Of a DNA stretch of 34,004 bases, positions 27,717-32,973 are shown in pieces; position 1 is the stretch's first letter; every line of letters begins with the position of its first letter. The position numbers and the translations under genes are program-made. The notes under the pieces are model-generated. The model was given only the letters and a program-made list of their open reading frames with translations, was not told the DNA's origin and did no database searches. The stretch spans positions 1 through 34,004 of the IMG/VR virus record IMGVR_UViG_3300030616_000059. One strand, 5' to 3'. This DNA is from a virus.

Positions 27717-28667
27717 ATGAAAAAAACAGAGAGAGTAAATTTTAGTAACATTGGCAAAGTATTAAATACTAAACAAAAGCCTGAATTTTTATCTGTGTCT
27801 GGAATTCCAGGACACAAAGGAACATTAAGATTTCGGTATTTGGAATCCATTGATGGTTTTGCTTCTGAAGTTTTGGAAACAAAAGAATACGATATATTTA
27901 GTTTGTTAAATGGGAACAGAAATATTGAGAGACTTTCTGCACACCAAGATAAACTAACAAAATCTTTTAAAGAGGGGCAACTTCTTTCTCCAGCAATTAT
28001 TGATAGAAACCTAAGAATTGTTGATGGGCAAAATAGGTGGGTTTCTTGTAAAAAAAATGGCTTCTGGTTTCAGTATGTTATTACTCTTAATGTTGCTACT
28101 ATTCGTACAGCACAACTCTTGAATGAAAACCAAAAATCCTGGACTATGGACGACTACGGCAGGTCTTGGGCAAAGCTAGGAAGAGACGAGTATGGGTTTT
28201 ATAATGACTATAGGAATGAATTTAAGCTAAGTTGTTCAGACTCTGTTTGTCTTCTCATGACAGGCAGACCATATCAAGGCAACAATCCTAATGAGAAGCA
28301 CCTCATATTATTTAAAAAAGGAAAACTAACCACTAACTATTTTGATGCTGCACAGGCTTTTGCTGCCAGTCTCATGCGATTTAAAAAATACTATTGTAGA
28401 ACAGCAGAACCAATGAGTGGGCGAAAGCTTTTTAATTTTGGCAAATCTTCTTTTGTTAGGGCTTGGGCAAACATTACAATAGGTAAATCAGAAAGTACAC
28501 CCCAAAAATGTATATTTGATATAGAAAGATTCTTTGAGAAGTTAGAAAAAAACGAGAGTCTTGTTGATCTTCTTCCTAGAGCAACAGGAACAACTGGATT
28601 TATGAGAAACATAGAAGATATATATAATTATATGACAAGAGAAGACAAACGAGTTCGCTTATTCTAA
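27717..28667 (+). CDS. ParB/Srx-like domain protein, 316 aa
   Basis: Residues about 55-125 match a ParB-like domain: FSLLNGNRNIERLSAHQDKLTKSF, then GQLLSPAIIDRNLRIVDGQNRW, the analogue of the D-G-Q-H-R motif (here DGQNR). The remaining 190 residues are specific to this protein and have no motif I recognise. Phage ParB-like proteins often act as DNA-binding factors, CTP-dependent clamps or nucleases, but a helix-turn-helix typical of chromosomal ParB is not seen. ATG 27717 follows AAAGGAGAAGAGCT. It is the first gene after its promoter. Confidence 0.7.
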   Translation: MKKTERVNFSNIGKVLNTKQKPEFLSVSGIPGHKGTLRFRYLESIDGFASEVLETKEYDIFSLLNGNRNIERLSAHQDKLTKSFKEGQLLSPAIIDRNLRIVDGQNRWVSCKKNGFWFQYVITLNVATIRTAQLLNENQKSWTMDDYGRSWAKLGRDEYGFYNDYRNEFKLSCSDSVCLLMTGRPYQGNNPNEKHLILFKKGKLTTNYFDAAQAFAASLMRFKKYYCRTAEPMSGRKLFNFGKSSFVRAWANITIGKSESTPQKCIFDIERFFEKLEKNESLVDLLPRATGTTGFMRNIEDIYNYMTREDKRVRLF

Positions 28668-28679
28668 GGAGGAAACCTA

Positions 28680-29201
28680 ATGAAATTAATTGAAGCATTG
28701 AAAAAGATCAAAGATTTGCAGCGGAAAGTGGATGACTTGCGGGAGAAGATTCGGGATAACTGTGCTATCAATTCTCTACAGGAACCCAAGTATGGAACTG
28801 AGCATGAGCAGAGGGATAAGATAAAGGAATGGTTACAGGGAGTAGAAGATACTCTTGAAGAGGTGTTGCGATTACGAGTAGCTATCCAGAAGACGAATCT
28901 GAACACACCCGTAACAATAGAACTGGGTGGTAAAAATGTAGTTAAATCAATAGCAGCATGGATTCACCGGAGACGAGACTTAGCAGAAGAGCAGAGGAAA
29001 GCGTGGGCGTGTCTGACTGATCGTGGCATACGAGAGGGGCATATGCAAGTACAAGGATCGGATAACCCTGTAGCTGTTAAGATCGTGCGTTTTTATGATC
29101 CTGACACACGAGATGGTAAGCTTGCTTTATATCGGGATGAACCCCACGTTATTGATGCTACACTTGAAGTTGTAAATGCTGTTACTGATTTGATGGAATA
29201 G
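28680..29201 (+). CDS. DIP1984-like protein, 173 aa
   Basis: The opening MKLIEALKKIKDLQRKVDDL and the later block SIAAWIHRRRDLAEEQRKAW resemble the DIP1984 family: an N-terminal coiled coil with a central conserved segment ending in a helix of Arg and Glu. The family is found in bacteria and phages, with no biochemical function known to me. The C-terminal part (VQGSDNPVAVKIVRFYDPDTRD) is more beta-like. ATG 28680 follows AAGGAGGAAACCTA. The stop codon TAG overlaps the first bases of tRNA-Trp. Confidence 0.65.
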   Translation: MKLIEALKKIKDLQRKVDDLREKIRDNCAINSLQEPKYGTEHEQRDKIKEWLQGVEDTLEEVLRLRVAIQKTNLNTPVTIELGGKNVVKSIAAWIHRRRDLAEEQRKAWACLTDRGIREGHMQVQGSDNPVAVKIVRFYDPDTRDGKLALYRDEPHVIDATLEVVNAVTDLME

Positions 29202-29270
29202 GTATAGCTCAATTGGGAGAGCATCGGTCTCCAAAACCGATGGTTGGGGGTTCAACTCCCCCTGCCTATG
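29198..29270 (+). tRNA. tRNA-Trp (anticodon CCA)
   Basis: A full cloverleaf of 73 nt: acceptor ATAGGTA (29198-29204) with TGCCTAT (29263-29269), D stem GCTC/GAGC, anticodon stem TCGGT/ACCGA with loop CTCCAAA (anticodon CCA at 29231-29233), and T arm GGGGG-TTCAACT-CCCCC. Discriminator G at 29270; no CCA is encoded. The first bases coincide with the stop codon of the upstream gene. It reads UGG. Confidence 0.93.
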
Positions 29271-29279
29271 TTAATAATT

Positions 29280-29351
29280 TGCGGGGTAATGTAATTGGCA
29301 ACAGGATAGTCTCATAAGCTATTATTGTAGGTTCGACTCCTACCCCCGCAA
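29280..29351 (+). tRNA. tRNA-Met (anticodon CAT)
   Basis: A 72-nt cloverleaf: acceptor TGCGGGG with CCCCGCA, anticodon stem ATAGT/GCTAT with loop CTCATAA (anticodon CAT at 29313-29315), T arm GTAGG-TTCGACT-CCTAC, discriminator A. The D stem has three pairs (TGT/ACA) plus an A-G mismatch. The first acceptor pair is T-A, so it is not a typical initiator. It is an elongator Met or, if C34 were lysidine-modified, an Ile tRNA. Confidence 0.88.
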
Positions 29352-29364
29352 TGTTCTTTGAAAA
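29352..29364 (+). promoter_or_regulatory. boxA-like antitermination site
   Basis: TGTTCTTTGAAAA directly follows tRNA-Met and is followed by TTAAATA. It closely resembles the boxA region (TGTTCTTTGAAAACT type) found in rRNA operons of Bacilli and Clostridia, where NusB and S10 bind to prevent termination. It heads about 400 nt with no protein gene, in which antitermination could matter. Confidence 0.55.
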
Positions 29365-29464
29365 TTAAATACCCTACTGCAAGAGATAAAAACTGGCAAA
29401 AGTAGAGCGTTTTAGTTTGAACGATATCAGGCTATCATAACAGGTGGAATTAGAATCCATTCTA
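29365..29464 (+). other. Gene-free stretch between the boxA-like site and the third tRNA
   Basis: No open frame with an SD is found here. The stretch is A/T-rich with a small stem GATA/TATC around 29425-29440 and a short arm GTGGA/TCCAT near 29445-29460. I tried to fit a tRNA and failed. It is probably transcribed untranslated RNA. Confidence 0.3.
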
Positions 29465-29537
29465 TAAGAAATAGCTCTAACAGAGAGAGCAGCCGAATGC
29501 TAATCGGAAGATGTGAGTGCAAATCTCACTTTCTTAT
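29465..29537 (+). tRNA. Divergent tRNA-like gene, anticodon GCT (Ser-type) without a long variable arm
   Basis: A 73-nt cloverleaf fits: acceptor TAAGAAA (29465-29471) with TTTCTTA (29530-29536), T8 A9, D stem GCTC/GAGC, anticodon stem GCCGA/TCGGA (one G-A mismatch) with loop ATGCTAA (anticodon GCT at 29499-29501), variable loop AGAT, T arm GTGAG-TGCAAAT-CTCAC, discriminator T. The anticodon reads serine codons AGC/AGU, but bacterial tRNA-Ser has a long variable arm, the D loop TAACAGAGA lacks the GG pair, and the T loop has TGC instead of TTC. It may be a degenerate, recoded or non-translational tRNA-like RNA. Confidence 0.6.
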
Positions 29538-29594
29538 ACTTCTTTTAAAGGAAGCAAGACTCAAGTTGGAATAGGAAGCAAGGTTAAATTGAGA

Positions 29595-29716
29595 GCAAGG
29601 TAGGATGGATAAAGAAAGTAAGGCAGTATCCCGAAAACCATAGGGTTTGAGGGAACGTCCTGAAGAAAGTTATGTTTCCTTTACTTATTCAACCAGAACT
29701 TTTCGGGCTTCCTTGT
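29595..29716 (+). ncRNA. Possible structured RNA downstream of the tRNA-like gene
   Basis: A nested fold is visible: GCAAGG (29595-29600) with CCTTGT (29711-29716); an 8-bp perfect helix CCCGAAAA (29630-29637) with TTTTCGGG (29700-29707); GGTT (29644-29647) with AACC (29691-29694); and within it a hairpin AGGG-AACG-TCCT (29650-29661) plus a weak AAGAAA/TTTCCTT stem. The repeat GGAAGCAAG occurs at 29550 and 29574, and a GCAAGG variant at 29595. No U tract and no family I recognise. The segment 29538-29758 has no protein gene. Confidence 0.35.
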
Positions 29717-29758
29717 TGGGAGGGTATATAATTTTATAAAGAGGTAAGTTATCCTATC

Positions 29759-30163
29759 ATGAATAATCCAATAATAAATATTAATACTAATATAATTGAT
29801 GAAAACAAAAACAGTCTTTGGGTTGCTGATGGTACTGTGTTTCTAAAGCTCCATGAAGAAGGAGGAAGAGTTAGGGATATAGGCAAGTTGTTTTGGCGAA
29901 ATGGGAACATAGTATATTTCAAAGCAGAGAATGCTACTGATGGAAAACTATTAAAAAAGGATGCAATAGGTTTTCCAAAGTATATGCATAATAAAGTATG
30001 GTATGACGTTGTTATAATAAAATATCTAGGTCTTTTTCATAGGCTTACATGGGATGATATTGAGAAACTTGAATATGAAAAAGACAAGTTTGTTAAAAAA
30101 TGGAATGCCCTGTATGAAATGAGGTTACTCATTTCTACTAAAAGTTGGCAAACATATAGATAG
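29759..30163 (+). CDS. Hypothetical protein, 134 aa
   Basis: I do not recognise this protein. The start ATG 29759 has only a distant AGAGGTAAG about 12 nt upstream, so initiation may be weak or lie elsewhere. The product has an Asn/Ile-rich opening (NNPIININTNIIDENKN), a short beta-rich middle (SLWVADGTVFLKLHEEGGRV) and a C-terminal helical half with many Lys and Trp residues (LTWDDIEKLEYEKDKFVKKWNALYEM). No Cys or membrane segment. It follows the RNA segment. Confidence 0.6.
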   Translation: MNNPIININTNIIDENKNSLWVADGTVFLKLHEEGGRVRDIGKLFWRNGNIVYFKAENATDGKLLKKDAIGFPKYMHNKVWYDVVIIKYLGLFHRLTWDDIEKLEYEKDKFVKKWNALYEMRLLISTKSWQTYR

Positions 30164-30173
30164 GAGTATAAAA

Positions 30174-30542
30174 ATGGACAAACAATCAGAAATGATAGAA
30201 AAAGCAAGATTAACATATTCCTACCTCACAAACGAAGCCCATGATCTTGGGCTTGAGTTCTCTTATGATTTTATAAAGGATAGAGATGGGAGAATAACTG
30301 CTACAAGATGTAAGCTCACTTGTTGTGATGTAGCACACTATGGTGTTGCTTTGCGTAGTCCAGATGATAATTTATGTAAGTTAGTAGGTAAGACATATGC
30401 ACTTGCTCGTGCTCTTAGGGCATATAAGAAGGGAAAGAGAGAACAGTTTGATAGTAATATATCTCACAAGATATTAGTTACCCTACCTAGAGAGGATGTT
30501 CCTTTTTGTAAATTCAAAACATATTATGGAGCAGCACAATGA
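30174..30542 (+). CDS. Hypothetical protein, 122 aa
   Basis: I do not recognise this protein. ATG 30174 follows ATAGGAGTATAAAA. It shows a helical opening (SEMIEKARLTYSYLTNEAHDL), a beta-like middle with a Cys pair (CKLTCCDVAHYGVALRS) and a basic C-terminus (ARALRAYKKGKREQF) followed by strands. The stop overlaps the next ATG (ATGA), so it is coupled to the membrane-anchored 3D-domain protein; no functional link is evident. Confidence 0.6.
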   Translation: MDKQSEMIEKARLTYSYLTNEAHDLGLEFSYDFIKDRDGRITATRCKLTCCDVAHYGVALRSPDDNLCKLVGKTYALARALRAYKKGKREQFDSNISHKILVTLPREDVPFCKFKTYYGAAQ

Positions 30543-31078
30543 AGTGTAAAGATGAAGAAGGCAGGATAATTTCTGTAATCATTTTGATTGGACTTGTCTT
30601 AATGATCTTTCTTATGCGTTGGAATATATCTTCAGAAATGGGGGCTAAATGGGATAATCTTACAAAAGAGATAGATGAGCTTGAGTGTCAGATAGTAGAA
30701 CTTCAATACAAATTAGAGGATGATAAAAATATAATAATTGATAAGATAATGGAAACACTAGCAAAAGCAGAGATATCTGCTTATCCCTCACTGGTAAAGT
30801 ATACAGACAATGATCCATTCATTATGTCTTCAGGTAAGAGGGTATATTATGGTGCTGTTGCTGTCAGCCCTGATCTTGAGCATGATTATAATCTAAAGTT
30901 TGGAGATATAATAATAGTACCTGGTATTGGAAGGTTTACTTTTGAAGACAGAACAGCACAAGGAGACCGATGGAAAGGAAGGTATATTGTAGATATTTGG
31001 ATGCCTTCAGAAAGAGAAGCTATTGAATTTGGGAGGAAAAAGGATACTCCTATAATAATAGTCAAAGGTGACATATAG
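30539..31078 (+). CDS. Membrane-anchored 3D-domain (double-psi beta-barrel) protein, 179 aa
   Basis: One membrane helix (about 10-26, ISVIILIGLVLMIFLMR) is followed by a short coiled coil (about 33-65, WDNLTKEIDELECQIVELQYKLEDD). Residues about 103-172 match the 3D domain, the double-psi beta-barrel found in MltA-like lytic enzymes: VAVSPDLEHDYNLKFGDIIIVPG, then FEDRTAQGDRWKGRYIVDIWMPSEREAIEFGRK. The three characteristic Asp positions are VSPD, FED and VDIW. The domain would lie outside the membrane and may act on peptidoglycan. It could serve in cell-wall remodelling or superinfection control; that is inference. ATG 30539 overlaps the previous stop. Confidence 0.75.
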   Translation: MKCKDEEGRIISVIILIGLVLMIFLMRWNISSEMGAKWDNLTKEIDELECQIVELQYKLEDDKNIIIDKIMETLAKAEISAYPSLVKYTDNDPFIMSSGKRVYYGAVAVSPDLEHDYNLKFGDIIIVPGIGRFTFEDRTAQGDRWKGRYIVDIWMPSEREAIEFGRKKDTPIIIVKGDI

Positions 31079-31121
31079 GTACCAAAACCATAACCGCCCA
31101 CGGGCAGGGAGGGAGTATAAA

Positions 31122-31349
31122 ATGGGGGATATGGCTGATTATTCACTTTCAACTATGGACTTTGCTGCCGGACATTCCACACGCATCAGAAGATACAAAT
31201 GCAACCGTTGTGGGATGGGTGGGCTTGTGTGGTTAAAGACAAAGGAAGGTTGGAGGCTTTTTGAAGTAATAGTTGTTGATGATGGTGTTACTTTTAAGAA
31301 GGAAACTTACAAACAACACGTTTGTGAACAGAGAAACGATGGAAAATAA
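31122..31349 (+). CDS. Small zinc-knuckle protein, 75 aa
   Basis: ATG 31122 is preferred because GGGAGGGAGTATAAA precedes it; the same frame is open farther upstream into the previous gene. The product has a CNRCGMGG knuckle (about 26-33) and a C-terminal KQHVCEQ that could complete a zinc site. The middle is a beta-type region (GWRLFEVIVVDDGVTF). I do not recognise a family. A small inverted repeat GCCC-AC-GGGC lies in the leader. Confidence 0.65.
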   Translation: MGDMADYSLSTMDFAAGHSTRIRRYKCNRCGMGGLVWLKTKEGWRLFEVIVVDDGVTFKKETYKQHVCEQRNDGK

Positions 31350-31364
31350 ATAAAGGAGGGTGAT

Positions 31365-31577
31365 ATGCTAAAACTCAAATTAGCAAAAAACACACGAGAT
31401 AGCGAAATGGTGGATATAATTGAAGTCCCATCACGAGAACGGGGTAGAGTACCAAGTGTGTGGGGAAGTCTTCATATTGACTTTCTCTACGACCCCGATT
31501 GTGATTCAACCCTGTATGATAAGGTAAAGAGTGAGGACGAGGTAATTGTTGGGTTAGTATTTATGATGAAAGGATAA
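31365..31577 (+). CDS. Small hypothetical protein, 70 aa
   Basis: I do not recognise this protein. ATG 31365 follows AAAGGAGGGTGAT, an excellent SD. The product is acidic at the C-terminal half (LYDPDCDSTLYDKVKSEDEV) and starts with a basic strand (LKLKLAKNTRDSEM). It ends with VIVGLVFMMKG, hydrophobic but too short for a membrane helix. It is likely a small globular protein. Confidence 0.65.
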   Translation: MLKLKLAKNTRDSEMVDIIEVPSRERGRVPSVWGSLHIDFLYDPDCDSTLYDKVKSEDEVIVGLVFMMKG

Positions 31578-31580
31578 GAG

Positions 31581-32099
31581 ATGAATTGTTCTTATGAAAT
31601 GAACCCAATACTAAATAACCAGCAAGTCCTTGCCCTCCACTCCGGTCAAGAGGCTGTGGCGTATGTGCCGATAGAGGGAGTGTCGGAGGGGTGGAAATGG
31701 GGAATGGAGTATGAAGGACACCATATGTTCGGTCTTTCTAAACCGACTCTTATGGAAGGCGTTAAGGTAATAGAAAACAATAGTAGAATGTGGATTACCT
31801 GCCCATTCACCCCTGGCAAGCCTGTGAAGTGTCGTGAGGAATGGAGGGCACTTACAATAGAATCACCCACAAGGGAAACGTGGTATTATGAGATAGAATA
31901 CAGGGACTACTACATTGCAGATGTTGTAACACCAGACATGGTATTTTTCCCAAAGTCAGAACGACTTACTCGAACATGGCAACCCCCCTCAACCATGCCC
32001 GAAGCGTTCATGCGTGAGTACATGGTTAAGGGCGTGTGGGTGGAGGAAATGGAAGGTAAATATTATTGGAAGACAAACCTATTCAGGAGGGAAGAATGA
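31581..32099 (+). CDS. ASCH-like phage protein, 172 aa
   Basis: The order of segments matches phage proteins of the ASCH-like type: an N-terminal MNPILNNQQVLALHSGQEA (compare PILFSxxMVxAILxG), a VKCREEW block where these proteins have a variant of W-V-R-E-T-W-A (about 85-90), and a C-terminal TWQPPSTMPEAFMREYMV (compare W-R-P-S-I-H-M-P-R-x-A-S-R). ASCH domains bind RNA or act as RNA-related enzymes, and phage members often have no known role. ATG 31581 follows AAAGGATAAGAG. The resemblance is by eye; the Arg-rich linker found in many members is absent. The stop overlaps the next ATG. Confidence 0.6.
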   Translation: MNCSYEMNPILNNQQVLALHSGQEAVAYVPIEGVSEGWKWGMEYEGHHMFGLSKPTLMEGVKVIENNSRMWITCPFTPGKPVKCREEWRALTIESPTRETWYYEIEYRDYYIADVVTPDMVFFPKSERLTRTWQPPSTMPEAFMREYMVKGVWVEEMEGKYYWKTNLFRREE

Positions 32100-32308
32100 G
32101 AACATTTTACAATTTTCCAGCCAACAGTAAATGCCCGATATGTGGGACATCTGACAACAAGCCTTGTGTGTTGGTGCCCATTGACAGAACCGAGCAAGGG
32201 AACCTGTGTAAAGCAGAGCCGGTGCATGTGGATTGTCTGACAAATGACGAATGGCGATACAACCGAGATGTTGGTATTATTTATATTTTTTGTAGGAGGG
32301 AAGAATGA
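32096..32308 (+). CDS. Small zinc-binding phage protein (NFPxNxxCPICG type), 70 aa
   Basis: ATG 32096 follows CAGGAGGGAAGA and overlaps the previous stop (ATGA). The opening MRTFYNFPANSKCPICGTSDNKPCVLVPIDRTEQ, then AEPVHVDCL, matches a small phage protein type with a CPICG knuckle, a KPC site and an HVDC pair, likely holding zinc. The remainder is short. It has no known function. The last codons GGA GGG AAG AAT GA provide the SD and start for the next small frame. Confidence 0.7.
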   Translation: MRTFYNFPANSKCPICGTSDNKPCVLVPIDRTEQGNLCKAEPVHVDCLTNDEWRYNRDVGIIYIFCRREE

Positions 32309-32397
32309 AAGATATATTTTTTAAATTACAAAAACTAAAAATAACCAGAGATGGTAAACCTTTTTGGAAGGTGGTGCTGTGTCGAGCAAAAAATTAA
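32305..32397 (+). CDS. Small protein reading through duplicated leader copy B, 30 aa
   Basis: A frame starts at ATG 32305, overlapping the previous stop, with AGGAGGGAAGA upstream (excellent SD), and ends at TAA 32395-32397. The product MKDIFFKLQKLKITRDGK...PFWKVVLCRAKN is basic and contains a DGKPFW block. The corresponding DNA at 6232 has one extra base upstream, so its DGKPFW frame lacks a start. The two frames remain similar even beyond the nucleotide repeat (VVLC..AKN and VGIC.AVKN), so this may be the ancestral gene. Confidence 0.5.
   Translation: MKDIFFKLQKLKITRDGKPFWKVVLCRAKN
32323..32374 (+). repeat. Duplicated 52-nt leader element, copy B
   Basis: Matches 6232-6283 at 51 of 52 positions. 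It starts after an ATGA-overlapping stop and ends in the SD of the gene at 32379. As at copy A, a second gene downstream encodes a WLIxxFMIC membrane protein. Confidence 0.85.
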
Positions 32398-32699
32398 ATA
32401 TACTCTTTATTTTAATAGTAGTTATTTTTTGTATTTCTTATTCCTATTATGTTTCAAAGAAAGAATCACCACCAACAACAGATTTATCAAAAGTTCACAG
32501 TTACGTGGAAAATTATTTTGGGTCTTGTTTTACAATAACAGAATGGGTAGAAGATACAATATACATAAATAGAGTTATGGTAACAGCAGGAGCACATGTT
32601 ACTCATAATATATTAACAGAAGTTGGAATAAAGATATACAAAATTAAGGATAATGGTACTGAAGAAGCATTAATTTCATATGAAGAAAGGAGAAGGTAG
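32379..32699 (+). CDS. Small exported or membrane-anchored protein, 106 aa
   Basis: GTG 32379 is chosen as the start because GGAAGG ends 7 nt upstream, just as for the gene after copy A at 6288; a TTG at 32364 is less likely. The protein has one hydrophobic segment (about 7-23, NILFILIVVIFCISYSYYV) after a SSKK start, followed by a polar domain of about 80 residues with beta-like strands (DTIYINRVMVTAGAHVTHNI). This would face outside the cell. No specific family is recognised. Its 3' end overlaps the SD of the next gene. Confidence 0.65.
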   Translation: MSSKKLNILFILIVVIFCISYSYYVSKKESPPTTDLSKVHSYVENYFGSCFTITEWVEDTIYINRVMVTAGAHVTHNILTEVGIKIYKIKDNGTEEALISYEERRR

Positions 32700-32700
32700 T

Positions 32701-32973
32701 ATGAAAAACAAAGGGATTGGTTGGCTGATAGCAATTTTTATGATCTGTGCAACGGTAGTATGGTGTACTAAAATGGTTTATGAACCGAATAAACTACACT
32801 GTTCTAAGTGTGGAAAAGAGATTACGGTTCTTTGTAATCAATGTACACAGGAAAGGGATGCTCTGTTACTGGTAAAAGAGAATCAGAGGAGACAACAAAA
32901 ACAGGCAGAGGCTTTGAAAAAACAAAAAGAAGAAGCCATGATAAAAAGGCTTGAAGAAGGGAAGAAGAAATGA
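32701..32973 (+). CDS. Membrane protein with zinc ribbon and coiled tail, 90 aa
   Basis: ATG 32701 follows AGGAGAAGGTAGT. Residues 5-23 (KGIGWLIAIFMICATVVWC) form a membrane segment similar to that of the protein at 6515 (AWLIVVFMIC). A cytoplasmic or external zinc ribbon HCSKCGKE ... LCNQC (about 34-51) follows, then a charged coiled helix rich in Gln, Lys and Glu (QRRQQKQAEALKKQKEE). The similar membrane segment and the duplicated leader upstream suggest a paralogous pair with added domains. The stop overlaps the next ATG (ATGA). Confidence 0.65.
   Translation: MKNKGIGWLIAIFMICATVVWCTKMVYEPNKLHCSKCGKEITVLCNQCTQERDALLLVKENQRRQQKQAEALKKQKEEAMIKRLEEGKKK

Noticed and set aside
29280-29351. Initiator tRNA-fMet
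   Set aside because: The first acceptor pair is a normal T-A pair; initiators usually have a mismatch there, and the three GC pairs of the anticodon stem are absent.
29385-29461. A further tRNA between tRNA-Met and the GCT tRNA-like gene
   Set aside because: A T-arm-like GTGGA/TCCAT stem exists, but the loop lacks the TTC core, and no matching acceptor or 7-nt anticodon loop is found.
29640-29700. RNase P or group I intron RNA
   Set aside because: GAGGGAACGTCC only superficially resembles the RNase P GAGGAAAGTCC segment, and neither its partner region nor group I core elements are seen.
29700-29735. Promoter with TATAAT at 29727-29732
   Set aside because: No -35 hexamer at 16-18 nt and no TG extension; likely a chance match in A/T-rich DNA.
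29352-29758. rRNA gene or spacer remnant suggested by the boxA-like site
   Set aside because: No 16S, 23S or 5S conserved stretch is recognisable in the following sequence.
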